DNA of 64,000 nt. It comes from Mycobacterium sp. PO1 (lineage in GTDB: Bacteria > Actinomycetota > Actinomycetes > Mycobacteriales > Mycobacteriaceae). Below the pieces are notes generated by a model that saw only the letters and a list, made by a program, of their open reading frames with translations, was not told the origin of the DNA and made no database searches. The stretch lies in the NCBI RefSeq assembly GCF_017312405.1, contig NZ_BLTG01000001.1, positions 44,360 to 108,359 of the forward strand. The letters are read 5' to 3'. Within the stretch, counting starts at the first letter, position 1. The number at the start of each line of letters is the position of its first letter. This document shows positions 9,508 to 17,747 of the stretch, one piece after another. Both the position numbers and the translations under genes were made by a program.

Positions 9508-10136
9508 TTCGCAAACGAGACGATCGGTGCCAGCACGTCGATCACGCCGATCAACGTGGCTCTGGCCGTCTCGCGCGGACTCACTCCGTCACCGACGAGC
9601 GCGGCGACCACTGCTCCGTCGACCGCGCAGACGAGCGCGCTCACCAACTCGGGGCGCACACATCTGCCGGACCGTTCGATGATCTCGACGACGGCCTCGG
9701 TGCGCTGCTTGAGGATATGACGCTGCACATTGCGCAAACCCGGCTGCCGGGCACAGGCGATCAACCGCTCGTAGCGCGAGATGAGATATTCGCTGACCCG
9801 TTCGGGGCTGTCGCCGACGAGCAGGTCGACGAGGATGTCGGCGATGGACTCCGCACTGCGCCGGCGCCGGGACAGCATGGCGACCTTGTCGTGAAGCTGT
9901 TGCGTCTCCTGCGTTCCGACGTATTCGACCGCCTTGGCGATGAGATCGTCCAACGACGAGAAGTAGTACGTCGTCGACGCCAGCGGGAGCCCGGCCCGGC
10001 GCGCGACGGCTCGGTGGCGTACCGCGTCGAAGCCACCCTCGCAGAGAAGATCGGCAGCGGCGCTGACCAGCGCGCACCGCCGTCGTTCTCCCTTGGGAGT
10101 GACCGCAGCCGTCACTCTTTGCATGCTGCCAGTCAC
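9504..10136 (-). CDS. TetR-family regulator
   Basis: 210 residues. The N-terminal helix-turn-helix (about 20-70) reads AAADLLCEGGFDAVRHRAVARRAGL followed by STTYYFSSLDDL, the standard TetR recognition-helix and YYFxS pattern. The C-terminal ligand domain is unspecific. It lies next to the divergent esterase gene, matching the Rv0775/Rv0774c arrangement of M. tuberculosis, and overlaps the SDR downstream. The GTG at 10136 is the longest start; an internal ATG four codons later (MQRVTAAV) is equally possible. The 60-base divergent region to the esterase shows no clear palindrome. Confidence 0.85.
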   Translation of the reverse strand: MTGSMQRVTAAVTPKGERRRCALVSAAADLLCEGGFDAVRHRAVARRAGLPLASTTYYFSSLDDLIAKAVEYVGTQETQQLHDKVAMLSRRRRSAESIADILVDLLVGDSPERVSEYLISRYERLIACARQPGLRNVQRHILKQRTEAVVEIIERSGRCVRPELVSALVCAVDGAVVAALVGDGVSPRETARATLIGVIDVLAPIVSFAK

Positions 10137-10196
10137 AGGGTTTGCGCATCGGCCTTTTGACCAATCACCAGCTAATCCTCAGCTCGGAGCGGTGGC

Positions 10197-11057
10197 ATGA
10201 TGGCGCGCATGTCTGCCATCAACCGCCGCGCGGCACTGCGCCTGGGGTTACGCACCGGCCTCGCGGCGCTGGGCGCCTGCACCGCGGGCTCCGCACTGGC
10301 GAGCACCCCCGCCGCAGCCGTACCGCCGGCACCTCTGGCACCACCGCGTCCGACGTACGAGTCGGGGTCGTTCAGGTCGGCGGCCCGCGGCGGCGTGGCG
10401 ACCAACTGGATCATCGCGCGCCCTCCGGGGCAGACCGAGCCGCTGCGTCCAGTGATCCTTCTGCACGGCAAGGACTCCAATGCGCAGACGGTGATGTCGA
10501 TGGGCGCCGAACGGTTTCTGGCCGACGCGGTGGCCGCCGGGGTGGCTCCGTTCGCGCTGGCTGCCGTCGACGGGGGGAACGGCTACTGGCATCGGCGGGC
10601 CTCCGGAGACGACTCGGGGGCGATGGTGCTCGACGAGTTCGTCCCGCTGCTCGCCGACCACGGTGTGGACACGTCGCGGGTGGCCTTCCTCGGTTGGTCC
10701 ATGGGCGGATACGGCGCGATGCTGCTGGGTTCCCGGCTCGGCGCGGCACGCACCGCAGCGATCTGCGCGGTCAGCCCGGCGCTGTGGACGAGTGCCGGTG
10801 CGGCCGCGCCGGGGGCGTTCGACGGGCCCGACGACTATGCCGCCAACAGCGTGTGGGGGCTGGCGTCGCTCGACGGCATTCCGTTGCGCATCGACTGCGG
10901 TGACGACGACCCGTTTTCCGCGGCGACCCGGCAGCTCATCGCCCAGCTGCCGAATCCGCCTGCGGGCGGCTTCACACCCGGTGGCCACAACGCCGCGTAC
11001 TGGTCGTCGCAACTCAGCTCGGAATTGGTCTGGGCGGCGCCGTTGCTGACGGCCTAG
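10197..11057 (+). CDS. exported alpha/beta-hydrolase esterase (Rv0774c-like)
   Basis: 286 residues. The N-terminus has a twin-arginine signal: N-RR-AALRLG near residues 9-17, then a hydrophobic run ending at an AxA-type site near ASTPAAA. The mature part is an alpha/beta hydrolase with nucleophile elbow GWSMGG (Ser168), an early [10 protein letters not shown] oxyanion strand and a C-terminal GGHNAAYW His. Members related to M. tuberculosis Rv0774c are secreted esterases acting on short acyl esters and are linked to cell-wall lipid remodelling. The start is ATG 10197 with GGAG upstream; ATG 10209 would also leave the Tat motif intact. Its TAG shares the palindrome CTAG with the stop of convergent purD. 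Confidence 0.8.
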   Translation: MMARMSAINRRAALRLGLRTGLAALGACTAGSALASTPAAAVPPAPLAPPRPTYESGSFRSAARGGVATNWIIARPPGQTEPLRPVILLHGKDSNAQTVMSMGAERFLADAVAAGVAPFALAAVDGGNGYWHRRASGDDSGAMVLDEFVPLLADHGVDTSRVAFLGWSMGGYGAMLLGSRLGAARTAAICAVSPALWTSAGAAAPGAFDGPDDYAANSVWGLASLDGIPLRIDCGDDDPFSAATRQLIAQLPNPPAGGFTPGGHNAAYWSSQLSSELVWAAPLLTA

Positions 11058-12322
11058 ACCGAGATGCGGCCCTCCTGAGCGGCGAGGCCGATGTCGCTGC
11101 GGAAGTGACTGCCGGGCAGGCGGATCGAGCCGATCCGGGCGTATGCGGCGTCACGCGCCGCGGCCAGGTCGTCACCGACGCCGACCACCGAAAGCACTCG
11201 GCCGCCGGAGGACACCACGGCGCCGTCGTCGCGCCGGGCGGTACCCGCATGCAAAACGCCGTCGCCGTCCGCGCCCTGGATGACGTCACCGACTCGCGGC
11301 CGCCCGGGGTAGTTCTCGGCGGCCAGCACTACCGCGACCGCCGCGCCGTCACGCCACTGCAGGGGCGGTTGGCCGGACAGTTCACCGGTGGCAGCGGCAC
11401 GCAGCAGTTGACCGAGCGGGGACTCGAGCAGAGCCAGGACCGCCTGGGTCTCCGGATCGCCGAAGCGGCAATTGAATTCGACCACCGCGGGCCCCTGCGA
11501 GGTGACGGCCAGCCCGGCATAGAGCAGGCCCGAGAACGGGCAGCCGCGGCTGACCAGTTCCGCGGCAACGGGTTTGACGATCTCGTCGACGATGCTCGCC
11601 GTCACCTCGCCGGGCAGCCACGGTAACGGGGTGTAGGCCCCCATGCCGCCGGTGTTGGGTCCGCTGTCCCCGTCACCGACCCGTTTGAAGTCCTGGGCGG
11701 GCAGCAACGGGACGACGACGTCGCCGTCCACGACGCAGAACAGCGACACCTCGGGCCCGTCGAGAAAGGACTCGAGCAGCACAGGATGACCGGCCTCGAG
11801 CAGGCTCGCGGCGTGTGCGCGGGCAGCGTCGCGGTCAGCGGTGACGACCACGCCCTTACCGGCGGCCAGACCGTCGTCCTTGACCACCCAGGCCGCGAAC
11901 CCGCCGGGGGGGCCGAAGCGGTCCAGCGCGGTGTCGAGGTGGGCGGGGTTGTCGACGATCTCGCTGGTCGCCGTCCGTACGCCGGCAGCGGCCATGACGT
12001 CTTTGGCGAACGCTTTCGACCCCTCGATGCGGGCGGCCTCTCTGGTCGGGCCGAAGCAGTCGATTCCGGCCGCGCGCACCGCGTCGGCCACCCCGAGCAC
12101 CAGCGGCACCTCGGGTCCCACGACCACCAGATCGGCGCCGATCCGGGTGGCCAGCGCGGTGACGTCCTCGCCGGACGTCACGTCGACCTCGTACTGGTCA
12201 GCCACGGCCGCGGTCCCGGCATTGCCGGGCGCGACCGACACCGTGTCGACCTCCGGGTCTCGGCGCAGCGCAAGCAGCAGCGCGTGTTCACGGGCTCCGG
12301 ATCCGACTACCAGGACGTGCAC
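11054..12322 (-). CDS. purD: phosphoribosylamine-glycine ligase
   Basis: 422 residues, the M. tuberculosis length. PurD joins 5-phosphoribosylamine and glycine using ATP to make GAR, the second step of purine synthesis. Sequence marks: the N-terminal GSGAREHAL loop, an ATP-grasp body with the lid [13 protein letters not shown], and the metal/ADP-binding [13 protein letters not shown]. The start is GTG 12322 (GTGCACGTC), with no good Shine-Dalgarno. A TAGGGT hexamer eight bases upstream may make it nearly leaderless. It lies apart from purB here, as in related genomes. It ends convergently with the esterase. Confidence 0.95.
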   Translation of the reverse strand: MHVLVVGSGAREHALLLALRRDPEVDTVSVAPGNAGTAAVADQYEVDVTSGEDVTALATRIGADLVVVGPEVPLVLGVADAVRAAGIDCFGPTREAARIEGSKAFAKDVMAAAGVRTATSEIVDNPAHLDTALDRFGPPGGFAAWVVKDDGLAAGKGVVVTADRDAARAHAASLLEAGHPVLLESFLDGPEVSLFCVVDGDVVVPLLPAQDFKRVGDGDSGPNTGGMGAYTPLPWLPGEVTASIVDEIVKPVAAELVSRGCPFSGLLYAGLAVTSQGPAVVEFNCRFGDPETQAVLALLESPLGQLLRAAATGELSGQPPLQWRDGAAVAVVLAAENYPGRPRVGDVIQGADGDGVLHAGTARRDDGAVVSSGGRVLSVVGVGDDLAAARDAAYARIGSIRLPGSHFRSDIGLAAQEGRISV

Positions 12323-12333
12323 AGGTCACCACC

Positions 12334-12429
12334 CTAATGCCCGCCCGCCAGGTGGGTCAGCCACCGCTCCCACACTGACGCCGAGCGTTCGGGCACCGCG
12401 AACACCTTCGACGCCGCTCGCCCGGCCAT
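12334..12429 (-). CDS. candidate 31-residue small ORF upstream of purD
   Basis: ATG at 12429 opens a 31-codon frame ending in TAG, 11 bases before the purD start on the same strand. The peptide begins MAGRAASKVFAVPE and ends ERWLTHLAGGH. Its mix of aromatic, acidic and hydrophobic residues looks protein-like rather than the Arg/Pro-rich frame noise usual in this DNA. A TACACT hexamer lies upstream. It could be a leader peptide for purD or a free small protein. No ribosome site is evident, so this is a tentative call. Confidence 0.3.
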   Translation of the reverse strand: MAGRAASKVFAVPERSASVWERWLTHLAGGH

Positions 12430-12492
12430 ACAGTTTGTCGAGCTAGTGTATGGTCGTAGCGAAGTGTTGTACGTCACACAGGAGCGATCACC

Positions 12493-13725
12493 ATGACCAC
12501 AGCTGCGAGCTGCCCTTTTCTGCCCCAGGGCTATGACTTCACCGACCCCGACGTCCTCGTCGAAGGCATTCCCGTCGAGGAGTTCGCGCAGCTGCGCAAG
12601 ACCGCGCCGGTCTGGTGGAACGAGCAGACCGACACGATCTTCGACGACGGCGGCTACTGGGTGATCACCCGTCACGCCGACATCAAGGACATCTCCCGCA
12701 ACAGCGGACAGTGGTCGACCAACCGCAAGGGTGCGGTGATGCGGCTGCCCGACGGGGTCACCGCAGAACAGCTGGATCTGACCAAGGCGCTGCTGATCAA
12801 CCACGACGCACCTGAACACACCCGGCTACGCAAGATCGTGTCGCGGCTGTTCACCCCGCGCGCCGTCGCCGCGCTCGAGGAGAAGCTGGCCGTCGCGTCC
12901 CGGGAAATCGTCGCCGCCGCGGCCGCCAAGAGCTCCGGTGACTTCGTTGCCGACGTCGCGATGAACCTGCCGCTCCAGGCCATCGCGGATCTGATCGGAG
13001 TACCGGAGGCGGATCGCGAGCGGCTCTTCCATTGGACGAACTGCATCATGAACACCGACGACCCGGACTTCGACTCCGACCCGACCACCGCCAACGCAGA
13101 ACTGATGGGCTACGCGTACACGATGGCTGAGGAACGGCGCCGCTGTCCTGCCGACGACATCGTGACGCGGCTGGTCCAGGCCGACATCGATGGCGAGGCG
13201 ATGGAGGACGTGGAGTTCGCGTTCTTCGTGATCCTGCTGGCGGTGGCCGGCAACGAGACCACCCGCAACGCGATGACCCACGGCATGAACGCGTTCTTCG
13301 ACAATCCGGACCAGTGGGAGTTGTTCAAGCGGGAACGCCCCGACAGCGCAATCGACGAGATCATCCGGTGGGCCACTCCGGTGCACTGCTTTCAGCGCAC
13401 CGCCCTGGAGGACGTCGAACTGGGCGGGGTGACGATCCGGGAGGGCCAGCGCGCGGGGCTGTTCTACAGCTCGGCGAACTTCGACGAGGACGTCTTCGAC
13501 CGGCCGTTCGAGTTCGATATTCTGCGTAATCCCAACCCGCACCTGGCATTCGGCGGTAACGGCGCCCACTACTGCATCGGGGCCAACCTGGCCCGCATGG
13601 AGATCAAACTGATCTTCGACGAGCTCGCCGACCAGGTTCCCGACATCGCCAAACTGGCAGAGCCGAAGCGGCTGCGCTCAGGGTGGATCAACGGCGTCAA
13701 GGAACTCGAGGTCTCCTACCGCTAG
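12493..13725 (+). CDS. cytochrome P450, CYP125-like
   Basis: 410 residues. The N-terminus (LPQGYDFTDPDVLVEGIPVEE, PVWWNEQ) and the body (NHDAPEHTRLRKIVSRLFTP, FQRTALEDVELGGVTI, SANFDEDVF) follow the CYP125 steroid C26/C27-monooxygenase pattern closely. The I-helix is AVAGNETTRNAM and the haem loop FGGNGAHYCIG has Cys361. CYP125 enzymes start cholesterol side-chain degradation by oxidising the terminal methyl to an acid. Several mycobacteria carry extra CYP125 paralogues, and this copy is outside the usual KstR cluster, so the substrate may be another sterol or branched lipid. GGAG eight bases before the ATG serves as ribosome site. The TetR gene that follows is a likely regulator. Confidence 0.8.
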   Translation: MTTAASCPFLPQGYDFTDPDVLVEGIPVEEFAQLRKTAPVWWNEQTDTIFDDGGYWVITRHADIKDISRNSGQWSTNRKGAVMRLPDGVTAEQLDLTKALLINHDAPEHTRLRKIVSRLFTPRAVAALEEKLAVASREIVAAAAAKSSGDFVADVAMNLPLQAIADLIGVPEADRERLFHWTNCIMNTDDPDFDSDPTTANAELMGYAYTMAEERRRCPADDIVTRLVQADIDGEAMEDVEFAFFVILLAVAGNETTRNAMTHGMNAFFDNPDQWELFKRERPDSAIDEIIRWATPVHCFQRTALEDVELGGVTIREGQRAGLFYSSANFDEDVFDRPFEFDILRNPNPHLAFGGNGAHYCIGANLARMEIKLIFDELADQVPDIAKLAEPKRLRSGWINGVKELEVSYR

Positions 13726-13812
13726 AACCTGCGTTGAGAGTGCATCCACGGCGGAAGAGTGCGAGTGACGCCCGCCGCCAGCGCAGCCTCAACGGTGAAT
13801 GCCGGCGGTGGC

Positions 13813-13818
13813 TAGAGT
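13813..13818 (+). promoter_or_regulatory. leaderless promoter -10
   Basis: TAGAGT ends exactly six bases before the GTG of the TetR gene. With SigA spacing, transcription would start on the start codon itself. This supports GTG 13825 as the start and a promoter separate from the P450. Confidence 0.5.
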
Positions 13819-13824
13819 GCATCC

Positions 13825-14418
13825 GTGCGCACCCACGGTTGGTCCGGAGCCAAGCCGGCCTCGGATGACGAGGCCATCGCACGCATCCTGGACGCTGCCG
13901 GCAAGACCATCGAACTTCATGGCGCGGACTTCAGCATCAGCGACGTGGCCCGCACCGTCGGGGTGACCCGCCAGACCGTCTATCGCTATTTCGCCAGTAC
14001 CGAGGCACTTCTGGTCGCCGCGGCGGTGCATGCGGTCGACGGATTCCTGGACCGGTTGACCGAGCACGTCGCAGGGATCACCAGCCCACCCGAGGCGGTC
14101 ACCGAAGCCGTGGCCACCGCACTGGAGTGGCTGCCGCGGGAGAAGTACATCGGAATGCTCATGGTGCCCGGCGGCTCCCAGCACGCCGAATCGGTCACCT
14201 CCGATGTCGCGCTGCGCTTCGCCCGCGACATGGTGCAGCGTCTCGATGTCGACTGGGTTGCGGCAGGTTACGACGATGCCGAGATCGACGAGCTGTCCGA
14301 GCACCTGCTGCGCATCATCCAGTCGTTCGTCATCGACCCGGGCCGACCGCCGCGCCGCGGTCAGGAGCTTCGCGCGTACCTGCACCGGTGGGTCGGCAGG
14401 GCGCTGCGGCCGGGTTAA
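13825..14418 (+). CDS. TetR-family regulator
   Basis: 197 residues. The HTH is seen at about residues 22-68: ILDAAGKTIELHGADFSISDVARTVGVTRQTVYRYFAST, a standard TetR DNA-binding domain. The C-terminal effector domain contains EWLPREKYIGMLMVPGG. It stands 99 bases after the CYP125-like gene on the same strand and has its own leaderless promoter. The likely role is sensing a P450 substrate or product; this is inference from position only. Its TAA shares the palindrome TTAA with the stop of the convergent operon. Confidence 0.85.
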   Translation: MRTHGWSGAKPASDDEAIARILDAAGKTIELHGADFSISDVARTVGVTRQTVYRYFASTEALLVAAAVHAVDGFLDRLTEHVAGITSPPEAVTEAVATALEWLPREKYIGMLMVPGGSQHAESVTSDVALRFARDMVQRLDVDWVAAGYDDAEIDELSEHLLRIIQSFVIDPGRPPRRGQELRAYLHRWVGRALRPG

Positions 14419-15638
14419 ACCACCGTCAGCGGAAGCGACTTCCGGTCCTCGAAGACCCAGGAAGCCCCACCCGAGACCTTGCACACCGAGACCTCGGAGA
14501 ATTCCTCGGCAGCGGTGTCGGTGGTGACCACCCGGACCGTCCAGTCGGCTTCGGTGCCACTCAGCTCGGCACGCAGGTGCGGGTCGACGGCCTGGACGAT
14601 CGCCTGAACCGGCCGGTCGGCCGCCGGCGACACCAGTGAGATCCATGCTCCGTCGTCATGGGCCGGCGAGCGCCGCACATGCACGTACTCGGGATCGATG
14701 TCGGCGAAGACGTAGGCCGCCGGATTGAGTAGCGGGTGCAGCTCGAGAATCCGCAAGGCGCCGATCGCGTCGGCGGAAATGCCGAGGGCACCACGGATAC
14801 GTTCGGCCGCCACGCCCGCAATGCCGGTCAGCGCCTTGTACCGGATCGACTCTTCCAGTGCCGCATCGCCGTTCGCCCGTGCACGGACGGCCAGATTGAA
14901 CGACAGCACCAACAGGTGCATCTGCAGACACACTTCGTCGGCGATCCGCACCAACGCCGAATGGGAGAACGCACCGAAGTCGACATCGGACACGAGCGGT
15001 CCGGAATAGTCCGCGCGGCCTTCCTCATCGCGATCGATCGGCTCGAGCACGGTGTTGTGCGCGTTGGTGGCCGCAACGATGTCGAGCTGCGGGATGAAGT
15101 CCACTTCTGGGTGGGAATCGTCGATGATCACCGTCCACGCGCAGTGTGGATGCCGGTCTGAGGGCGTGCGCGGCGGCCGGTGGATCGGACGCACCTGGCA
15201 TCGACGATTGGTGGCGAGCGCGGTGGCGTCGAACGTCGGATCCTCGATGTCGTGGCACATCCCGCGCACGTAGTCCTCACCCATCGGTTCCACGTCGAGC
15301 AGGGCGCCGCAGTGATCGAGGTGGAACTCGCCGTGCCACCGGTCGTGCACGGTGTACCGAAAATCCATGAACTGCGGCGGCGCGCCGATGTCCAGCTGCA
15401 AACCCTTGAAAACGGTGACGATGTCGACGCCTTCGTAGTCGAGCGCCTTCTGCATCCGCTTGGTGTACAGCGGGCTGGCGCCGGCCCATTCCTCGATCGC
15501 GATCTGCAGCATCTCCTCGCGACCGAACGAGGATATGCACCAGGCCATTCCGGAGCGATCGATCAACTGACCAATGAGCAGCAGCTCGGGGACGAGGACG
15601 GCGAGTTCCTCGCGGGAGAGCGCCGCATACCTACTCAT
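14415..15638 (-). CDS. conserved protein of unknown function with His/Cys cluster
   Basis: 407 residues, cytoplasmic by appearance. I do not recognise the family. The middle of the N-terminal half has a dense potential metal or cofactor site: W-H102-GEF-H106-LD-H109-C110 and later C128-H129-D-I-E. A long helical region with ALVRIADEVCLQMHLLVLSFNLAVRARA follows, and then a beta-rich tail. It is the last gene of the aldA operon: its ATG at 15638 overlaps the previous gene by 8 bases, and GGGAGG lies about 14 bases upstream. Position suggests a role in the same oxidation pathway as the upstream dehydrogenases. It is apparently not part of the Rv0768-Rv0772 set as I recall it. Confidence 0.75.
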   Translation of the reverse strand: MSRYAALSREELAVLVPELLLIGQLIDRSGMAWCISSFGREEMLQIAIEEWAGASPLYTKRMQKALDYEGVDIVTVFKGLQLDIGAPPQFMDFRYTVHDRWHGEFHLDHCGALLDVEPMGEDYVRGMCHDIEDPTFDATALATNRRCQVRPIHRPPRTPSDRHPHCAWTVIIDDSHPEVDFIPQLDIVAATNAHNTVLEPIDRDEEGRADYSGPLVSDVDFGAFSHSALVRIADEVCLQMHLLVLSFNLAVRARANGDAALEESIRYKALTGIAGVAAERIRGALGISADAIGALRILELHPLLNPAAYVFADIDPEYVHVRRSPAHDDGAWISLVSPAADRPVQAIVQAVDPHLRAELSGTEADWTVRVVTTDTAAEEFSEVSVCKVSGGASWVFEDRKSLPLTVV

Positions 15639-16074
15639 CACCGAGACTGCCTCCCGAATGCATGTTCACCGCAGCGTTGACGTTCGCCCGCTTGTCCTCG
15701 GCCTGTCCCTTCTCGGCCGCCTTCTTGCGCTGCTTGGCCACCTTGGAGACGACGCCGTCGAGCTTGGATCCGAGCGGGAAACCCAGATAGTGGGTCAGGA
15801 AGACCGCCATCTCCTTGAGCTCCTCGACGGTGAGCTCCCCGTTGGCCAGAGCGGCGTTGGCCTGGATCTCGGCCAGATCGGCATTGCCGACCGCGGTCAC
15901 CACGGTCAGCGTCATCATCCGCTTCTCCCGCATCGACAGGCCCGGCCTGGTCCAGATGTTGCCGAAGAGGTGGTCCACGGTGAGGTCGAAGTACGGATCG
16001 CCCTCGACGTTCGGCATCTCCCAGCCGTAGACCTCGTTCATCTTCTCCAGGCCTCTGCGGCGCGTCTCGTCCAT
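15631..16074 (-). CDS. carboxymuconolactone-decarboxylase-family protein (Rv0771-like)
   Basis: 147 residues, close to the 144 of Rv0771. The core LSMREKRMMTLTVVTAVGNADLAEIQANAAL followed by EELKEMAVFLTHYLGFP is the AhpD/CMD helical fold, but the Cys-x-x-Cys of the AhpD peroxidase branch is absent. It is therefore more like gamma-CMD proteins or an unassigned subgroup. The tail is Lys-rich and low in complexity. ATG 16074 was chosen because AAGGAG, inside the end of the upstream gene, is eight bases away; the GTG at 16083 would have no spacer. It lies between the hydroxyacid dehydrogenase and the unknown protein in a tightly overlapping operon. Confidence 0.8.
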   Translation of the reverse strand: MDETRRRGLEKMNEVYGWEMPNVEGDPYFDLTVDHLFGNIWTRPGLSMREKRMMTLTVVTAVGNADLAEIQANAALANGELTVEELKEMAVFLTHYLGFPLGSKLDGVVSKVAKQRKKAAEKGQAEDKRANVNAAVNMHSGGSLGDE

Positions 16075-16079
16075 CGGCG

Positions 16080-16940
16080 TCACTCCTTCACCGTCGACGT
16101 TGTGTGTGGCACACCGAGGCCGGCGGCCAGGTCCCGCAGGGCTACCTCCGCCAGCGGAAGTTGCACCCCGTTGGCCTCACCGAGGCGCAGCGCCAGACGC
16201 AGGTCCTTCTCCCCCAGGCCCCGGGTGTGGACGAACATGTCGTGAAGGAAGTGGTCGGGCGCCAGCGGCGTGGTGTCGTCGCGGTACATGATCGCGCCGG
16301 GCCCACCGCTCTGGGCGTCGCTGTGCCGCACCACCCGTCCAAGCTTCTGCAGATCGATGCCGGCAGCCTCCGCCAGTCGTTGCGCCTCGCACGCAGCGGC
16401 GAAGCCGATGAAGGTCAGCATGTTGCGGGCCAGCTTCATTCGCGTGCCTGCACCGGGTTCACCTGCCCGCACCACCATCGAGGCCCACTTCTTGAACACC
16501 GGCTTGATGATCTCGTAGGCCTCGTCGTCCGCACCGACCATCACGGCCAGTTCGCCCTTGTCTGCTGCACCGGCTCCACCGCTGACGGGGGCATCCACGA
16601 CGTGGACACCCCTGCTGCGCAACTGGTCTGCCAGTTCAGGAGCGGTCTCCGGTTCGATCGTCGAGTGGATCGCGATGACGGTTCCGGGCTTGGCATGCTC
16701 ACCGAGCTCGCCGACCACCTCGCGCACCTGATCGTCGTTGAGCACCGTCACGCTGATGACGTCGGCGGCGGCGACATCGGCGACACTGTCGGCCATCGTT
16801 GCCCCCAGCTCTGCCAGCGGCGTCATCGCGTCGGGGCGCACGTCGAACACCACGAGGCCGCCCGGCCAGTCGACCAGGCGCTTGGCCATCGGCGCGCCCT
16901 GGTTGCCCAGGCCGATGTAGCCGAGCTTGGGCTCGCTCAT
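16080..16940 (-). CDS. 3-hydroxyisobutyrate-dehydrogenase-like NAD(P) enzyme (Rv0770-like)
   Basis: 286 residues. The Rossmann motif is GYIGLGNQGAPMAKRL at the N-terminus. The substrate-binding DAPVSGGAGAADKGELAVMVG and the helix with catalytic Lys in GTRMKLARNML match beta-hydroxyacid dehydrogenases (3-HIBDH / 6-phosphogluconate-DH-like). It oxidises a beta-hydroxy acid with NAD(P); the precise substrate is not evident. The start overlaps the SDR stop (ATGA), and its own end contains the ribosome site for the next gene. This order aldA-SDR-HIBDH-CMD is the same as Rv0768-Rv0771. Confidence 0.85.
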   Translation of the reverse strand: MSEPKLGYIGLGNQGAPMAKRLVDWPGGLVVFDVRPDAMTPLAELGATMADSVADVAAADVISVTVLNDDQVREVVGELGEHAKPGTVIAIHSTIEPETAPELADQLRSRGVHVVDAPVSGGAGAADKGELAVMVGADDEAYEIIKPVFKKWASMVVRAGEPGAGTRMKLARNMLTFIGFAAACEAQRLAEAAGIDLQKLGRVVRHSDAQSGGPGAIMYRDDTTPLAPDHFLHDMFVHTRGLGEKDLRLALRLGEANGVQLPLAEVALRDLAAGLGVPHTTSTVKE

Positions 16941-17701
16941 GAGCGGATGATCTGTCCGCCGTCGACGTTGAAGATCTGGCCGGTGATCCACTTGGCCTGA
17001 TCCGACAGCAGGAACAGGCACATGCCGACCAGGTCCTCGGGCTCGCCCATGCGGGCCAGCGGCAGCTTCTTGACGATGTCCTCGACGATCTCCTGCGGAG
17101 TGGAGGTCCTGTTGGCCTCGGTGTCGATCGGGCCCGGGGCGATCGCGTTGACCCGGATGTTCTGGCCGCCGAGCTCGGTCGCCAGCTGCTGGGTCAGTCC
17201 GTTGACGCCGGCCTTGGCCAGGCCGTAGAAGTTCGAATACAGCCACGCCGCGGTCGAGGACTGGTTGACGATCGCGCCGCCGCCCCGCTTGGCCATCTTG
17301 CGGTACACGGCCCGGGTGCACACCAGCGCGCCGTCGAGGTTCACGCTCATGAACTTCTTGTAGTAGTCCCAGTCGACGGTGATGAGGAAGTCCAGCTTCA
17401 TCCCGCCGAAGATGGCGGCGTTGTTGACCAGGTAGTCGATGCCGCCGAACTCCGAGAGCGTCTGGGCTGCCATGTCTTTGGCGGAGTCGGGATCGGAGAC
17501 ATCGACCGGTACCGCCAAGGCCGTGCCGCCCTCACCCTTGATCCCGTCGACGACCTTCTGCGCCCCCTCGGTGTTGATGTCGGCGACGACCACCGCTGCG
17601 CCTTCGCGTGCCAACGCCTCGGCGTAGGCCTGGCCGATACCGCCGCCCGCCCCGGTGACGATCGCCACCTTCTCGTTGAACTGATCTCCGTAAAGTCCCA
17701 C
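16937..17701 (-). CDS. short-chain dehydrogenase/reductase (Rv0769-like)
   Basis: 254 residues, classical SDR. Nucleotide site TGAGGGIG, structural NNAA, catalytic Ser in NQSSTAAW, and the Tyr/Lys pair in YGLAK; it ends with a usual GGQIIRS tail. The GTG at 17701 was chosen for AAGGAAGG seven bases upstream. It is predicted to oxidise a secondary or primary alcohol with NAD(P). It sits 46 bases after aldA and overlaps the following gene, so the alcohol-to-aldehyde-to-acid chemistry of this operon could be run by the SDR and the ALDH together. That is inferred from order, not shown. Confidence 0.85.
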   Translation of the reverse strand: MGLYGDQFNEKVAIVTGAGGGIGQAYAEALAREGAAVVVADINTEGAQKVVDGIKGEGGTALAVPVDVSDPDSAKDMAAQTLSEFGGIDYLVNNAAIFGGMKLDFLITVDWDYYKKFMSVNLDGALVCTRAVYRKMAKRGGGAIVNQSSTAAWLYSNFYGLAKAGVNGLTQQLATELGGQNIRVNAIAPGPIDTEANRTSTPQEIVEDIVKKLPLARMGEPEDLVGMCLFLLSDQAKWITGQIFNVDGGQIIRS

Positions 17702-17747
17702 GGGTGCCTTCCTTGTCGGGTTCGATCCCTGTCGAGTTCGAGCGGAG

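Noticed and set aside
17702..17747. Short imperfect duplication (TGTCG-GTTCGA type) between aldA and the SDR
   Set aside because: Only two imperfect copies of about 16 bases; too weak to separate from chance in GC-rich DNA.
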